A DNA stretch of 52,319 nucleotides, from the NCBI GenBank assembly GCA_017534425.1, contig JAFXWB010000065.1:1-52319 (forward strand). Reading direction: 5' to 3'. Within the stretch, counting starts at the first letter, position 1. Each line of letters opens with the position of its first letter. Origin of the DNA: Bacilli bacterium (lineage in GTDB: Bacteria; Bacillota_I; Bacilli_A; RFN20; CAG-826). A program made the translations under genes and the position numbers. Below are positions 16,707 to 24,889 of this stretch, one piece after another. The notes under the pieces were generated by a model that was given only the letters and a program-made list of their open reading frames with translations, searched no databases and was not told the DNA's origin.

Positions 16707-17753
16707 CTATTTAATTTGTTCCTCAATATCCTTAGATAATTCGCCTTGTTCTTGGGCGAAGTTCTTTGTAGAAGCCTTCTTTGGCTTATATTGAGTTTTG
16801 TCTGGTTCTTTTGGATCACGAGTGTTAAGGACAATTTGATTGAATGGAACGTTAATCTTGTTAGCATCAAATAACAATTTAATTTCACGGTTTAAATCAC
16901 GTTCAACTTGATACTTGTCTTCTTCTTTACATTTTGCGACGAGCTTAATGTTAACACTGCTCTCACCTAAACTTTGAACACCTTTATAGAATGGACCTTC
17001 AACGATTGCTGGAATATGTTCCTTCATTACTGGTAGGCCTTCTTCAATAACTTCTTCAATTCGGAGAATTGATTCATTGTATTCTGTGCCAACTTCAACA
17101 ACAGCGACTGATAAGTCTTGAGTGTTATTAATAATATTTGAAATAGCAGAGTTATTAACAATGTTAACGTTACCAACTGCATCTTCAATTTTTGTTCTTC
17201 TTAGACCGATTTGTTTGACTTCACCTCTCCAACCATCAATAACAACGATATCACCAACTTTAATGTCGCCTTCGAATAACATAAAGATTCCTGCGACAAT
17301 GTCAGCGATAAGTGATTGGCAACCAAGGCCTATAACTAATGCGATAACTGCTGAACCGGTAACGATTGCGGCTGTATCAACACCCCAAGCACCTAATGTG
17401 ACTAATACGAATGCAATGGCTGCAGCGTATTTGAAAAGGTTACCTAAAAGTAAAAGTGTTGTTTTGGCAGAGTTGTTTTTAATCATGTCTGAAAGTCTGA
17501 CACAACCATGGCTGACTTGGAAAATTAAGAAACAGATTGAGAAAATCATTCCTGTCTTTAATAAACCGATCAAAACTCTTTCGGTCCCATTTGGTTCGAA
17601 ATCAGGATCATACATGTTATAGATAACTGAATCGCCAGGGAACAATTTAGTTCTTAAAGCGATAACAACTATGAAGGCTGCAAAAATAATGCAGAATCCA
17701 AGACGGACCCATAAGCCTACCCTAATTCCTTTCTTTTTCTTAGAATTTTTCAT
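16707..17753 (-). CDS. Small-conductance mechanosensitive channel, MscS family
   Basis: 348 residues. Basic N-terminus, three to four TM helices, a pore helix with the Gly/Ala pattern TGSAVIALVIGLGCQSLIAD (residues ~132-151), then the MscS beta domain (GDIVVIDGWRGEVKQIGLRRTKI). The cytoplasmic vestibule follows, then a charged C-terminal extension (~310-348, KDPEPDK-like, Lys/Glu-rich). It releases solutes when membrane tension rises. AAGGAGG precedes the ATG. It sits between the one-TM protein (23 nt) and the aquaporin (22 nt) in one operon. Confidence 0.92.
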   Translation of the reverse strand: MKNSKKKKGIRVGLWVRLGFCIIFAAFIVVIALRTKLFPGDSVIYNMYDPDFEPNGTERVLIGLLKTGMIFSICFLIFQVSHGCVRLSDMIKNNSAKTTLLLLGNLFKYAAAIAFVLVTLGAWGVDTAAIVTGSAVIALVIGLGCQSLIADIVAGIFMLFEGDIKVGDIVVIDGWRGEVKQIGLRRTKIEDAVGNVNIVNNSAISNIINNTQDLSVAVVEVGTEYNESILRIEEVIEEGLPVMKEHIPAIVEGPFYKGVQSLGESSVNIKLVAKCKEEDKYQVERDLNREIKLLFDANKINVPFNQIVLNTRDPKEPDKTQYKPKKASTKNFAQEQGELSKDIEEQIK

Positions 17754-17776
17754 ATGTTTTTCCTCCTTACATATTT

Positions 17777-18709
17777 CTATAATTCTATCGGTGTGGTGAA
17801 CTTCATATGTTCAACCTCGCCGTTATCTTCTTTATCATACTCGATTACTAAAGTTCCTTTGGAACCTTGCAAATCAAGAACGAAGATTCTTTGTTCTTCG
17901 TGCCAGTTTGTATTTTCATCAGACTGACAATAGACAATATGTCTAGCAAGTTCTTCTTCACTAGCACCGCCATTAACGAGTTCATCATAAACTGAGTCAG
18001 TAATATAAGCTTTGAAGTTGGAGAAGTGGCCGGCTTCATCTTCAAAGTTCATAGTGAAGTAGTAATAACCATCAACACCACAATTACAATAACCGGTAAC
18101 ATCTTCAAATTTAGACTCAGTAACCTTTTCAATTTTTACCACGTAACGGTCAAACAAACGTTCAACATCAAGACCGACTAAACCTCTTAAATTCAAAACA
18201 TACTTAACAACGCCATTTTCTACGGCATCAAGTTGTCTCTTAACATAATCAGAATCAACATCTAAAGATCCATGAATGTAGCCGTCTTGAGCATCTGCTA
18301 AATAGTATTTAACTTCTTCGAGTTGTTTTGTGTCACGCTCTGGATAAATGACGATATATTCTTTTTCAGTTAAGTTGCTGACATTAATTGAGAAAGCAAT
18401 CTTGCCATCTCTATATTCAACTTCTTCAAACTTAGCTTTGAGTTTAATATTTACGAGGTTTGTCATGCCCGCGACAACAAGACCAACAACACCGACGAGA
18501 CTTGTTGTTAAAACAGACATTGCTTTATTTCTTGCTCTCGTTTTTTCCGCTTTTTTATGGGATTTTCCATCTAATTCGTAATTTTCTTTGAAGTTTAGAT
18601 TCTCTTTAGCGGTTTTGTTTTCAGCAGCAAAAACGTTCTCATGAGTAACCTTATTTTCAACTTGAGAATTATATTCAGGAGCTTTTCTATTGTTGTACTC
18701 GTCAAACAT
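17777..18709 (-). CDS. Single-pass membrane protein of unknown function
   Basis: 310 residues. A charged 62-residue cytoplasmic N-terminus (many Lys/Glu/Asn) precedes one TM helix (about residues 64-86, SVLTTSLVGVVGLVVAGM). Then comes an extracellular beta-rich domain of about 220 residues with VTGYCNCGVDGYYYF (a Cys-X-Cys near residue 205) and a third Cys near 265. No family recognised. Its ATG overlaps the stop of the giant surface protein gene by one base (TAATG), so the two are translationally coupled and probably interact at the cell surface. Confidence 0.6.
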   Translation of the reverse strand: MFDEYNNRKAPEYNSQVENKVTHENVFAAENKTAKENLNFKENYELDGKSHKKAEKTRARNKAMSVLTTSLVGVVGLVVAGMTNLVNIKLKAKFEEVEYRDGKIAFSINVSNLTEKEYIVIYPERDTKQLEEVKYYLADAQDGYIHGSLDVDSDYVKRQLDAVENGVVKYVLNLRGLVGLDVERLFDRYVVKIEKVTESKFEDVTGYCNCGVDGYYYFTMNFEDEAGHFSNFKAYITDSVYDELVNGGASEEELARHIVYCQSDENTNWHEEQRIFVLDLQGSKGTLVIEYDKEDNGEVEHMKFTTPIEL

Positions 18710-21700
18710 TATTTAGCTAATCTCCTTTTTCTAGATTTGATAATAATTGGAGCAGCAATTGCGGCAGCACCAACTACACCAACAGCACAACCGAAAACAA
18801 TTAAAAATGTGCTTTCTTGTGAACTGATGGATTCTCTATGAGCAACTTTTGTTGCTTTTGTTGTTGTCTTTTCAATTGTGGCTTTTGTTAATTCTTCTAA
18901 TGTAATATTTGTTGGATTAATTGATGGATCATCTAAAGCCCATGATTTAAAGATATCATCGTAAATAGGTCTAAATTGTTCAATATCAATCTCTTGATTG
19001 GTAAGTGAAACATATTTAAGTCTTAAGACTTCAAGAACGATTTGTTCAAATGTATCATAATCTTCACATGCTGCAAGTTGAGCTTTGTATTGAGCTTCTT
19101 TTTCAGCGTTGTTAGATGGTTTATATTCACGTTTTAATGCCTCGATGACTTGTTGTTGCATGTTAAGCATTATTGCTCTATAAACTGCTGCGACAAATTC
19201 TGCGTTAGCTGCCGCTTCATCAAACTCTCTAAATGAAGAAATTTTGACTTTAGAAATATAAACGTTAACTGATGCTTTCATGCTAGCAGCAGAGCACTTA
19301 CGAATTTGAAGTGCTGCATCTTTCATATTAGAAACTGCGGTGTCAACGAACTTAATCATCTTGCCATATTCTTCTTTAGAAATATTCATATTAATTCCGG
19401 TTGAATTACCCTCTGGAGCACGTAAAACACCGCGATTTCCTGAAGATTTTTCTTCTTTGTCAGGAATTTCTTCCTTGCCTAAAAGATAATTCATTTGTTT
19501 GGTATAGAAGTCATTGAGTGTCTTTTCCATGCTTTCATCTAAGCCGTTATCTTCTGGTAAAGCATCATTAACTTTCTTACCTTCTTGAGCAGCAGTTTGT
19601 TGACCGGCACCAACAACGACTGAGGCTTCTGTAACAGTCTCAATGATTTCACGTTTTTCTTGGTGCTCTTGTCTAGCTTGAGCAACTTCTTCTTCTGTAG
19701 TTGCAGCTGCAATCTTATCAGCAAGTTCTTGATCGATATTATCTTGTGCCGTTGTAACAGTTGCTAAAATCTCTGCAGCAGTCTTTTCAGAAAGCTGAGC
19801 AAGACTTTCTTCGTTTCTTTCTTGTCTTTGTTGTTCTTCTTCAGTTTCTGGTTCAATTTCAGGCATGAAGTCGATAATTTCTTCAGCTTGTTCTGGAGTA
19901 ATTGTTGCAGGATTTTCGTCCTCTTCACCAATGCGTTTATATGTAAATTGATCAGAAGAGAATTCAATTGAAACACCAGCATCGAGAGGAGTATACGTAC
20001 CTGTTAAGAACCCCGGCTCTCGTCCATCTGGTTCAGCCCCAACCTTAACGTTGTCTAATTTAACAATTTTATATGTAACAGCATCTGGGTCTTCTCTACT
20101 TAATCCATAAATTGCATATTTTACTTCTGCATATTCTGCAAGTTTTTCATCCATGTCAGAAAGATTATAGTAAATCGTAACGAAATAGAATGAGGTATCA
20201 CAAACACCTAATGTTTCGTCATACCACACTAATTGTTCATCGATAAAATTCCATCCTTCAGTAAATAATGAAGGCCTATCTATTGCGACATAAACATTAA
20301 CAGAAATAGGATCAACCATACCGTCGATGAAGTCGGCATGGCCAGAAACTAAACCAGGAGCTCCGGATGCAGCATCAAATTCCTCAATGACTTCGGCTTC
20401 AGTAAGAGTAAGTGTTTGTGATGAACTAGTATTATTTGTTGGATCAATAACTTGATAAACAAGTTCAACAACTTCAGTAGCTTCGTAATAAGTAACTGCT
20501 GTTTGTGTTACAGATATATCAGGATACCAAGGATTAACTAAAGTTAAATCGCCTTGATACCATGTCCAATGAGATACTCCATCAGTTACTGTTAATGATT
20601 GGACTTGAAATTGTAAAACACCATCAGTTAAATCATCATTATAACCCTGAATCGTATATAGTTCTGTTGGACTCTGATCACTTAAATCAAGATATTCTGC
20701 TCTAGTTAAATTAAGCGTTTTGGTTTCATCAAATTCTTCAATGTAGAAATTAACTTTTGCTTCATTAGATGTGGAGTTAAAAATAGCATCTGTAATCTCG
20801 AGTTTTTCATTTTCTGCGTTATAGTAAAGACCAAATTCATCAATCCATGATAAACCACTCTCTTGATCATATTTCCAACCAGCAGTTCCTGTACTTGTAA
20901 TTGGAACATTAATTATGAGTTGAATAGTATCGTCAACTTGTTCACAATAGCCTTCAACTAGACCTGTTCTTAATGCTGGTTCTGCATTATCTGGATCAGG
21001 CATTCTTATAAATTGAACGTCACTTAATGTAGCGTGTTCACCGTCAGTTTGTTCAACTCCATTATATTTATAATAAATATAATAGTTCAATGTTAATATG
21101 CCGGTGTCTGGATTATATTCTGCGGTTTGAAGTTCGGTAGAAATATCCGTCATGTTTTCCGGATTTGGATAATACATATAGAGTTCACTGTTATCCTCAT
21201 CGTACATAAAATAAGGTTGAGTTGAGGTGTTTAAATAATAAGTCTGCAACTCCATCATTATGTTGGTTATATCTTCTGCATAACCTTTAATAACACCCGG
21301 TGCATCATTGCCTGGTTCAGAAAGTACAGATGCATTTTGTAAGGAAAAACTACCTGTTTTTTGTTGTTCACCATTTTCATCGTTCAAAACATATTGAACA
21401 TCGATTTTGCGTTTTCCTGGATAATAAATCGCACTAGTAATGACAAGGAAATAACGGTCCCCTGAAACTAAAGGGCTGTCGTTTTCGTCTGCTATATAAA
21501 CGATTTCTTGCAAACCTTCAAGATAGTTCCAGCCGGTTTGTATATTATTTTCAATAAATAAATGATCGTCATCGGAATAGAGCTCAAATTCAACTTCTTG
21601 TCCATTCCAGAGTCCATGCATAACGCCTGGTTCATCTTGAAGCAAGCGAGGATCAGTAACTAATACAACTTGCTCAATAAATAATGTGTCAGTTCTTAAA

Positions 21701-23220
21701 AGGGTAGGTGTTTGCCCTTCACTGTGCCAGGCTTCAATGAAGACATATGCTTCGTTATAATACTTTCCGTTTCCATAATTAGTAAAAATAACATCTCGAA
21801 TCGTGCTGTTACAAATATCATCAATGTCTAGCCAATATTGGAAGCCGTTTTGTTCGTCATAAACCCATCTATAAATAAATTCGACATCAAGCTCATCAAA
21901 ATATAATGTTATTCTTGAACCGCCATCCCATTCACCTATAACCTGATATTTATCTTGAGGACCATTATGATCACCAGGATCCGAATAAGTTGCATCAGTT
22001 AAAGTAAATGTCTCTTGTGTGGTTTCACCACCAGTAATTTCTGCTCTAAATATGAATGTAACATTATTCTCTTCAGTTCCATATAAATAGAAATGAGGCG
22101 TTCCAATAACGTATGATCTATACATTTGATTGTGAATATAATATTGCATTGTCGGAGTTTGTGGATCATAGATCCAGCCATCCAAAATAGCTTCCTGAGT
22201 ATATTGAAGCGTATCGACAGTAATGGTGACATTAGAAACACTAGGATCAACACAGTTACCAGTAACCTGATAACCTTGTGCTGTTGCCCCACTTAGTTCT
22301 TCATAAGAAGCAGATGTAAATTTAAGTATTGGTAATAAATCATTACCATCTCTGTATTGAACTTCATAATAATTCAAAGTTTGGTCTTCTGTGTAATCAT
22401 GGAAAACCGAAGTTTCGATTGTGAAATAGCTAGTACTAGCTTGGCTGCCCCATCTATTAACCCAAGTAAATTCACCGCTTTGATAGGTCCAATATTCAGT
22501 CTCTTGAGGTGTGATGTCACCAATATTTAAATCGACATATGTGCTGATTTCATCAAAATAGCCTACTAAATGCTCAGTTGTTTGATTAATATAAGCACTC
22601 GTTAAAACAACTTCTTTATTATCTCCGACTGTAGGACCCGAATCATTCGTATAAGTTAAAATAGCATCCTGAGAATATTGGCAAAGATATACGCTTTCTA
22701 ATACATAAGAAACAATTTCTTCGCCATCATACCAAAGTAAAGCATAATCGTCAGAAACATAATTCCATCCTTCGTTATATGGTAACTCATCATACTCAAA
22801 AGTCGCTGAACCTTCAGCAATAGAAACAGATGTAGGAGTTTGAGAGCCATTTAAATAAACCTGGCCTTCAATTAAACCTGATCCTCCAGCATAACTACCA
22901 TAAACAGTAATTTCATGAGTGTCATCAGGATCGTTTGTATTTGTATAAGTTAAATCAACCTGATTATCTCTTTGGCGAACATAAAAATAAGTCAATTCGT
23001 ACTGATAAGTAGGGTTGTTCGAATCGTAGTACACTAATGCATTTTCGTCTTCGTCATAGTTCCAACCATCAACTAAATCTGCAGGATCTATTTCAGCGCT
23101 CGTCATTACTTTTTCTTGTTTTTTAACACCTGAAAGAGCACCGATGGCTAATGCACCAGAAAAAGCGGCCGAAAGAATAATTCCGCTAATAAGACCTATT
23201 CTTTTTGGGTTGCGTCTCAT
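18709..23220 (-). CDS. Giant modular surface protein with C-terminal membrane anchor
   Basis: 1503 residues from MRRNPKRIG; a 13-residue longer reading would start upstream of the -10. N-terminal hydrophobic signal/anchor at ~10-28. Residues ~45-1090 form about ten divergent modules of roughly 105 residues, each opening with a Trp/Tyr cue such as GWNYDEDENALVYYD, GWNYVSDDYALLWYD, GWKYDQESGLSWIDE or GWNFIDEQLVWYD. Residues ~1095-1465 are helical and charged. A TM helix (~1470-1494) and the basic tail KSRKRRLAK end the protein; there is no LPXTG. The modules are acidic, beta-rich and nearly Cys-free. Likely displayed outside; adhesin, tether or tension-sensing roles are all possible. Confidence 0.65.
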   Translation of the reverse strand: MRRNPKRIGLISGIILSAAFSGALAIGALSGVKKQEKVMTSAEIDPADLVDGWNYDEDENALVYYDSNNPTYQYELTYFYVRQRDNQVDLTYTNTNDPDDTHEITVYGSYAGGSGLIEGQVYLNGSQTPTSVSIAEGSATFEYDELPYNEGWNYVSDDYALLWYDGEEIVSYVLESVYLCQYSQDAILTYTNDSGPTVGDNKEVVLTSAYINQTTEHLVGYFDEISTYVDLNIGDITPQETEYWTYQSGEFTWVNRWGSQASTSYFTIETSVFHDYTEDQTLNYYEVQYRDGNDLLPILKFTSASYEELSGATAQGYQVTGNCVDPSVSNVTITVDTLQYTQEAILDGWIYDPQTPTMQYYIHNQMYRSYVIGTPHFYLYGTEENNVTFIFRAEITGGETTQETFTLTDATYSDPGDHNGPQDKYQVIGEWDGGSRITLYFDELDVEFIYRWVYDEQNGFQYWLDIDDICNSTIRDVIFTNYGNGKYYNEAYVFIEAWHSEGQTPTLLRTDTLFIEQVVLVTDPRLLQDEPGVMHGLWNGQEVEFELYSDDDHLFIENNIQTGWNYLEGLQEIVYIADENDSPLVSGDRYFLVITSAIYYPGKRKIDVQYVLNDENGEQQKTGSFSLQNASVLSEPGNDAPGVIKGYAEDITNIMMELQTYYLNTSTQPYFMYDEDNSELYMYYPNPENMTDISTELQTAEYNPDTGILTLNYYIYYKYNGVEQTDGEHATLSDVQFIRMPDPDNAEPALRTGLVEGYCEQVDDTIQLIINVPITSTGTAGWKYDQESGLSWIDEFGLYYNAENEKLEITDAIFNSTSNEAKVNFYIEEFDETKTLNLTRAEYLDLSDQSPTELYTIQGYNDDLTDGVLQFQVQSLTVTDGVSHWTWYQGDLTLVNPWYPDISVTQTAVTYYEATEVVELVYQVIDPTNNTSSSQTLTLTEAEVIEEFDAASGAPGLVSGHADFIDGMVDPISVNVYVAIDRPSLFTEGWNFIDEQLVWYDETLGVCDTSFYFVTIYYNLSDMDEKLAEYAEVKYAIYGLSREDPDAVTYKIVKLDNVKVGAEPDGREPGFLTGTYTPLDAGVSIEFSSDQFTYKRIGEEDENPATITPEQAEEIIDFMPEIEPETEEEQQRQERNEESLAQLSEKTAAEILATVTTAQDNIDQELADKIAAATTEEEVAQARQEHQEKREIIETVTEASVVVGAGQQTAAQEGKKVNDALPEDNGLDESMEKTLNDFYTKQMNYLLGKEEIPDKEEKSSGNRGVLRAPEGNSTGINMNISKEEYGKMIKFVDTAVSNMKDAALQIRKCSAASMKASVNVYISKVKISSFREFDEAAANAEFVAAVYRAIMLNMQQQVIEALKREYKPSNNAEKEAQYKAQLAACEDYDTFEQIVLEVLRLKYVSLTNQEIDIEQFRPIYDDIFKSWALDDPSINPTNITLEELTKATIEKTTTKATKVAHRESISSQESTFLIVFGCAVGVVGAAAIAAPIIIKSRKRRLAK
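19910..23090 (-). repeat. About ten divergent protein-level tandem modules
   Basis: Module openings recur roughly every 310-320 bp. Each has a W-x-Y/W/F pair, then an acidic turn and a second aromatic pair; each closes with a Gly-rich turn before a short strand (…GLIEGQV…, …GVIKGYAED…, …GLVEGYCEQ…, …GLVSGHADF…, …GFLTGTYTP…). DNA identity between modules is low, so the duplication is old. Confidence 0.55.
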
Positions 23221-23227
23221 TGATATA

Positions 23228-23256
23228 AGTATAGTTATATAGTATATAAAGTTCAA
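23228..23256 (-). promoter_or_regulatory. Promoter of the surface protein-MscS-aquaporin operon
   Basis: TTGAAC at 23251-23256, exactly 17 nt, TATACT at 23228-23233 (minus strand), then 7 nt to ATG 23220. It implies a leaderless mRNA. A perfect inverted repeat CAATAT-cta-ATATTG at 23257-23271 lies between this promoter and the divergent nrdG promoter. Confidence 0.75.
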
Positions 23257-23273
23257 CAATATCTAATATTGCG

Positions 23274-23302
23274 TTGTTTAACCATAGATATTATTATAAA
23301 AT
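23274..23302 (+). promoter_or_regulatory. Promoter of nrdG
   Basis: TTGTTT at 23274-23279, 17-nt spacer, TAAAAT at 23297-23302 (TATAAA overlaps at 23295-23300), then 6 nt to ATG 23309. Confidence 0.55.
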
Positions 23303-23308
23303 AATTCT

Positions 23309-23992
23309 ATGGAATTCGTAGGAATCGATAAATTTTCACTATTAGATTATGATGAAAAGGTCTCCGTAGTCCTTTTTTCACCTGCATGTAATTTTAGATG
23401 TCCTTTCTGCCATAATGGCGAGTCAGTTTTAAATTCAAATACACCAATTCCATTCGAAGAAATTTATCAATTTTTAAAAACAAGAGTTGGTTTAATTGAT
23501 GCGGTTGTTTTTACGGGCGGTGAACCAACACTTATGCCTGAACTTATTGAAAGAATTAGAGAAGTTAAAGCACTTGGTTTTTTAATCAAGTTGGATACAA
23601 ACGGCACTAATCCTAATATTATCGAGCAACTTTTACATGAAGGACTACTTGACTATATCGCAATGGATATTAAGAACTCAGAAGAACGTTATGCTTGGAC
23701 CGCTGGATGCCAAAGAATTAATATGGAAAATATCAAAAAATCCATAGAAATTATGAAGAATTCCGGTATTAATTATGAATTTCGCACCACTTTGGTCAAA
23801 GAATTTCATGACGAAAAATCAATCCGCGAAATGGCTGAATTAGTAAGGGGCGCAAAACAACTTTACCTACAAAAATTTGTCGACCGAGAAGGAGTCATAC
23901 AAAAAGGCCTCCACGAGGTTAATATCGAAGAGGCCAATAAATTTAGGGAGATTCTTTCTGAAGTAGTCTCGACAGAACTCCGCGGATACTAA
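23309..23992 (+). CDS. nrdG: Anaerobic ribonucleotide reductase activating protein (radical SAM)
   Basis: 227-residue radical-SAM activase. The [4Fe-4S] cluster motif CNFRCPFC is at residues ~28-35 (CX3CX2C), followed by the GGEP motif (FTGGEPTLM, ~69). It uses SAM to install the glycyl radical on NrdD. Its length and the CHNGESV context fit the NrdG2-type (TIGR02495) activases. It is convergent with trxB and overlaps it by 4 bp, on the far side of trxB from nrdD, so it is transcribed separately from its target. Confidence 0.85.
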   Translation: MEFVGIDKFSLLDYDEKVSVVLFSPACNFRCPFCHNGESVLNSNTPIPFEEIYQFLKTRVGLIDAVVFTGGEPTLMPELIERIREVKALGFLIKLDTNGTNPNIIEQLLHEGLLDYIAMDIKNSEERYAWTAGCQRINMENIKKSIEIMKNSGINYEFRTTLVKEFHDEKSIREMAELVRGAKQLYLQKFVDREGVIQKGLHEVNIEEANKFREILSEVVSTELRGY

Positions 23993-24888
23993 TTCAAGTA
24001 TTTAACTGCTGACATAGCAGCGATAGCACCATCATTACAGGCAGTCACAACTTGTTTGATTGCCTTTTTTCTTGTGTCACCACAAGCATAAACGCCAGGA
24101 GTTTTAGTATTCATATCTTCGTCTGTAAGAATAAACCCTTTTTCAAGATCAACTATGTTGCTAAATCTTTCATTATCAGGAATTTGACCAACAGAGACGA
24201 AGACATTGTCTGTTTTAAATTCGTGTTTTTCGTGTGTTTGAGTATTCTCGAACACTAACGCTTCTAGGTGAGAGCCGCCCTTATATTCCACTAAATTCAT
24301 ATTAAATGTGACAATAATATTGTCTTTTGCTCTAACTCTATCTTGAAGAACTGGATCTCCAAAGAAGTGATCAAATAAGCAAAACATATGAACTTTTGGA
24401 CAGTATCCAGCAAGAAGAACTGCATATTGAAGAGCTGTGTTGGCATCTCCGATTAAGTAAACTTCCTTGCCTTTATACATAGGGCCATCACAAACTGCGC
24501 AATAGTAAACACCTTTACCGATTAGTTCTTCCTCTTTTGGAAGTCCAAGGGTTCTGTGTTTAACACCATTTGCAATGATAACTGCCCTACATTCGTGTGT
24601 TCCATAATTGGTGTAAACTTTGAAAATTTCACCGTTTTTCTCGACTTTTTCGACATTTGCGACATCAAATTCAGCTCCCATATCAATGATTTGATTAAAC
24701 ATTAAATCTGAGAGGTCTGAGCCGGAAATTTCTTTAATAGTTGGATAGTTTTCAACTTTTGGAGAATTTGCGATTTGTCCTCCAAAATTTTCCTTCTCTA
24801 AGATTAAGACAGACTTATTTGCTCTTAAGGCATATAGGGCGGCGGTCATTCCAGATGGACCGCCACCAATAATAATTATGTCGTGCAT
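23989..24888 (-). CDS. trxB: Thioredoxin reductase
   Basis: 299 residues from MHDIIIIGGGPSGMTAAL; a longer upstream reading runs into nrdD and is rejected. FAD-binding GGGPSG at residues 8-13, redox-active CAVCDGP (~133-139), the NADPH-domain GDANTALQYA, and the terminal FAD motif YACGDTR. Canonical enzymes have CATC; here Val replaces Thr between the cysteines. The NADPH motif region is degenerate (GDANTA instead of GGGDSA). Its ATG lies 1 nt after the nrdD stop (TAAGATG), so it probably recharges the redox domain fused to NrdD. Confidence 0.88.
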   Translation of the reverse strand: MHDIIIIGGGPSGMTAALYALRANKSVLILEKENFGGQIANSPKVENYPTIKEISGSDLSDLMFNQIIDMGAEFDVANVEKVEKNGEIFKVYTNYGTHECRAVIIANGVKHRTLGLPKEEELIGKGVYYCAVCDGPMYKGKEVYLIGDANTALQYAVLLAGYCPKVHMFCLFDHFFGDPVLQDRVRAKDNIIVTFNMNLVEYKGGSHLEALVFENTQTHEKHEFKTDNVFVSVGQIPDNERFSNIVDLEKGFILTDEDMNTKTPGVYACGDTRKKAIKQVVTACNDGAIAAMSAVKYLN

Positions 24889-24889
24889 C

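Noticed and set aside
17122-17622. 166-codon open frame antisense to the MscS gene
   Set aside because: Fully inside mscS, no promoter or ribosome site; shadow of the opposite strand.
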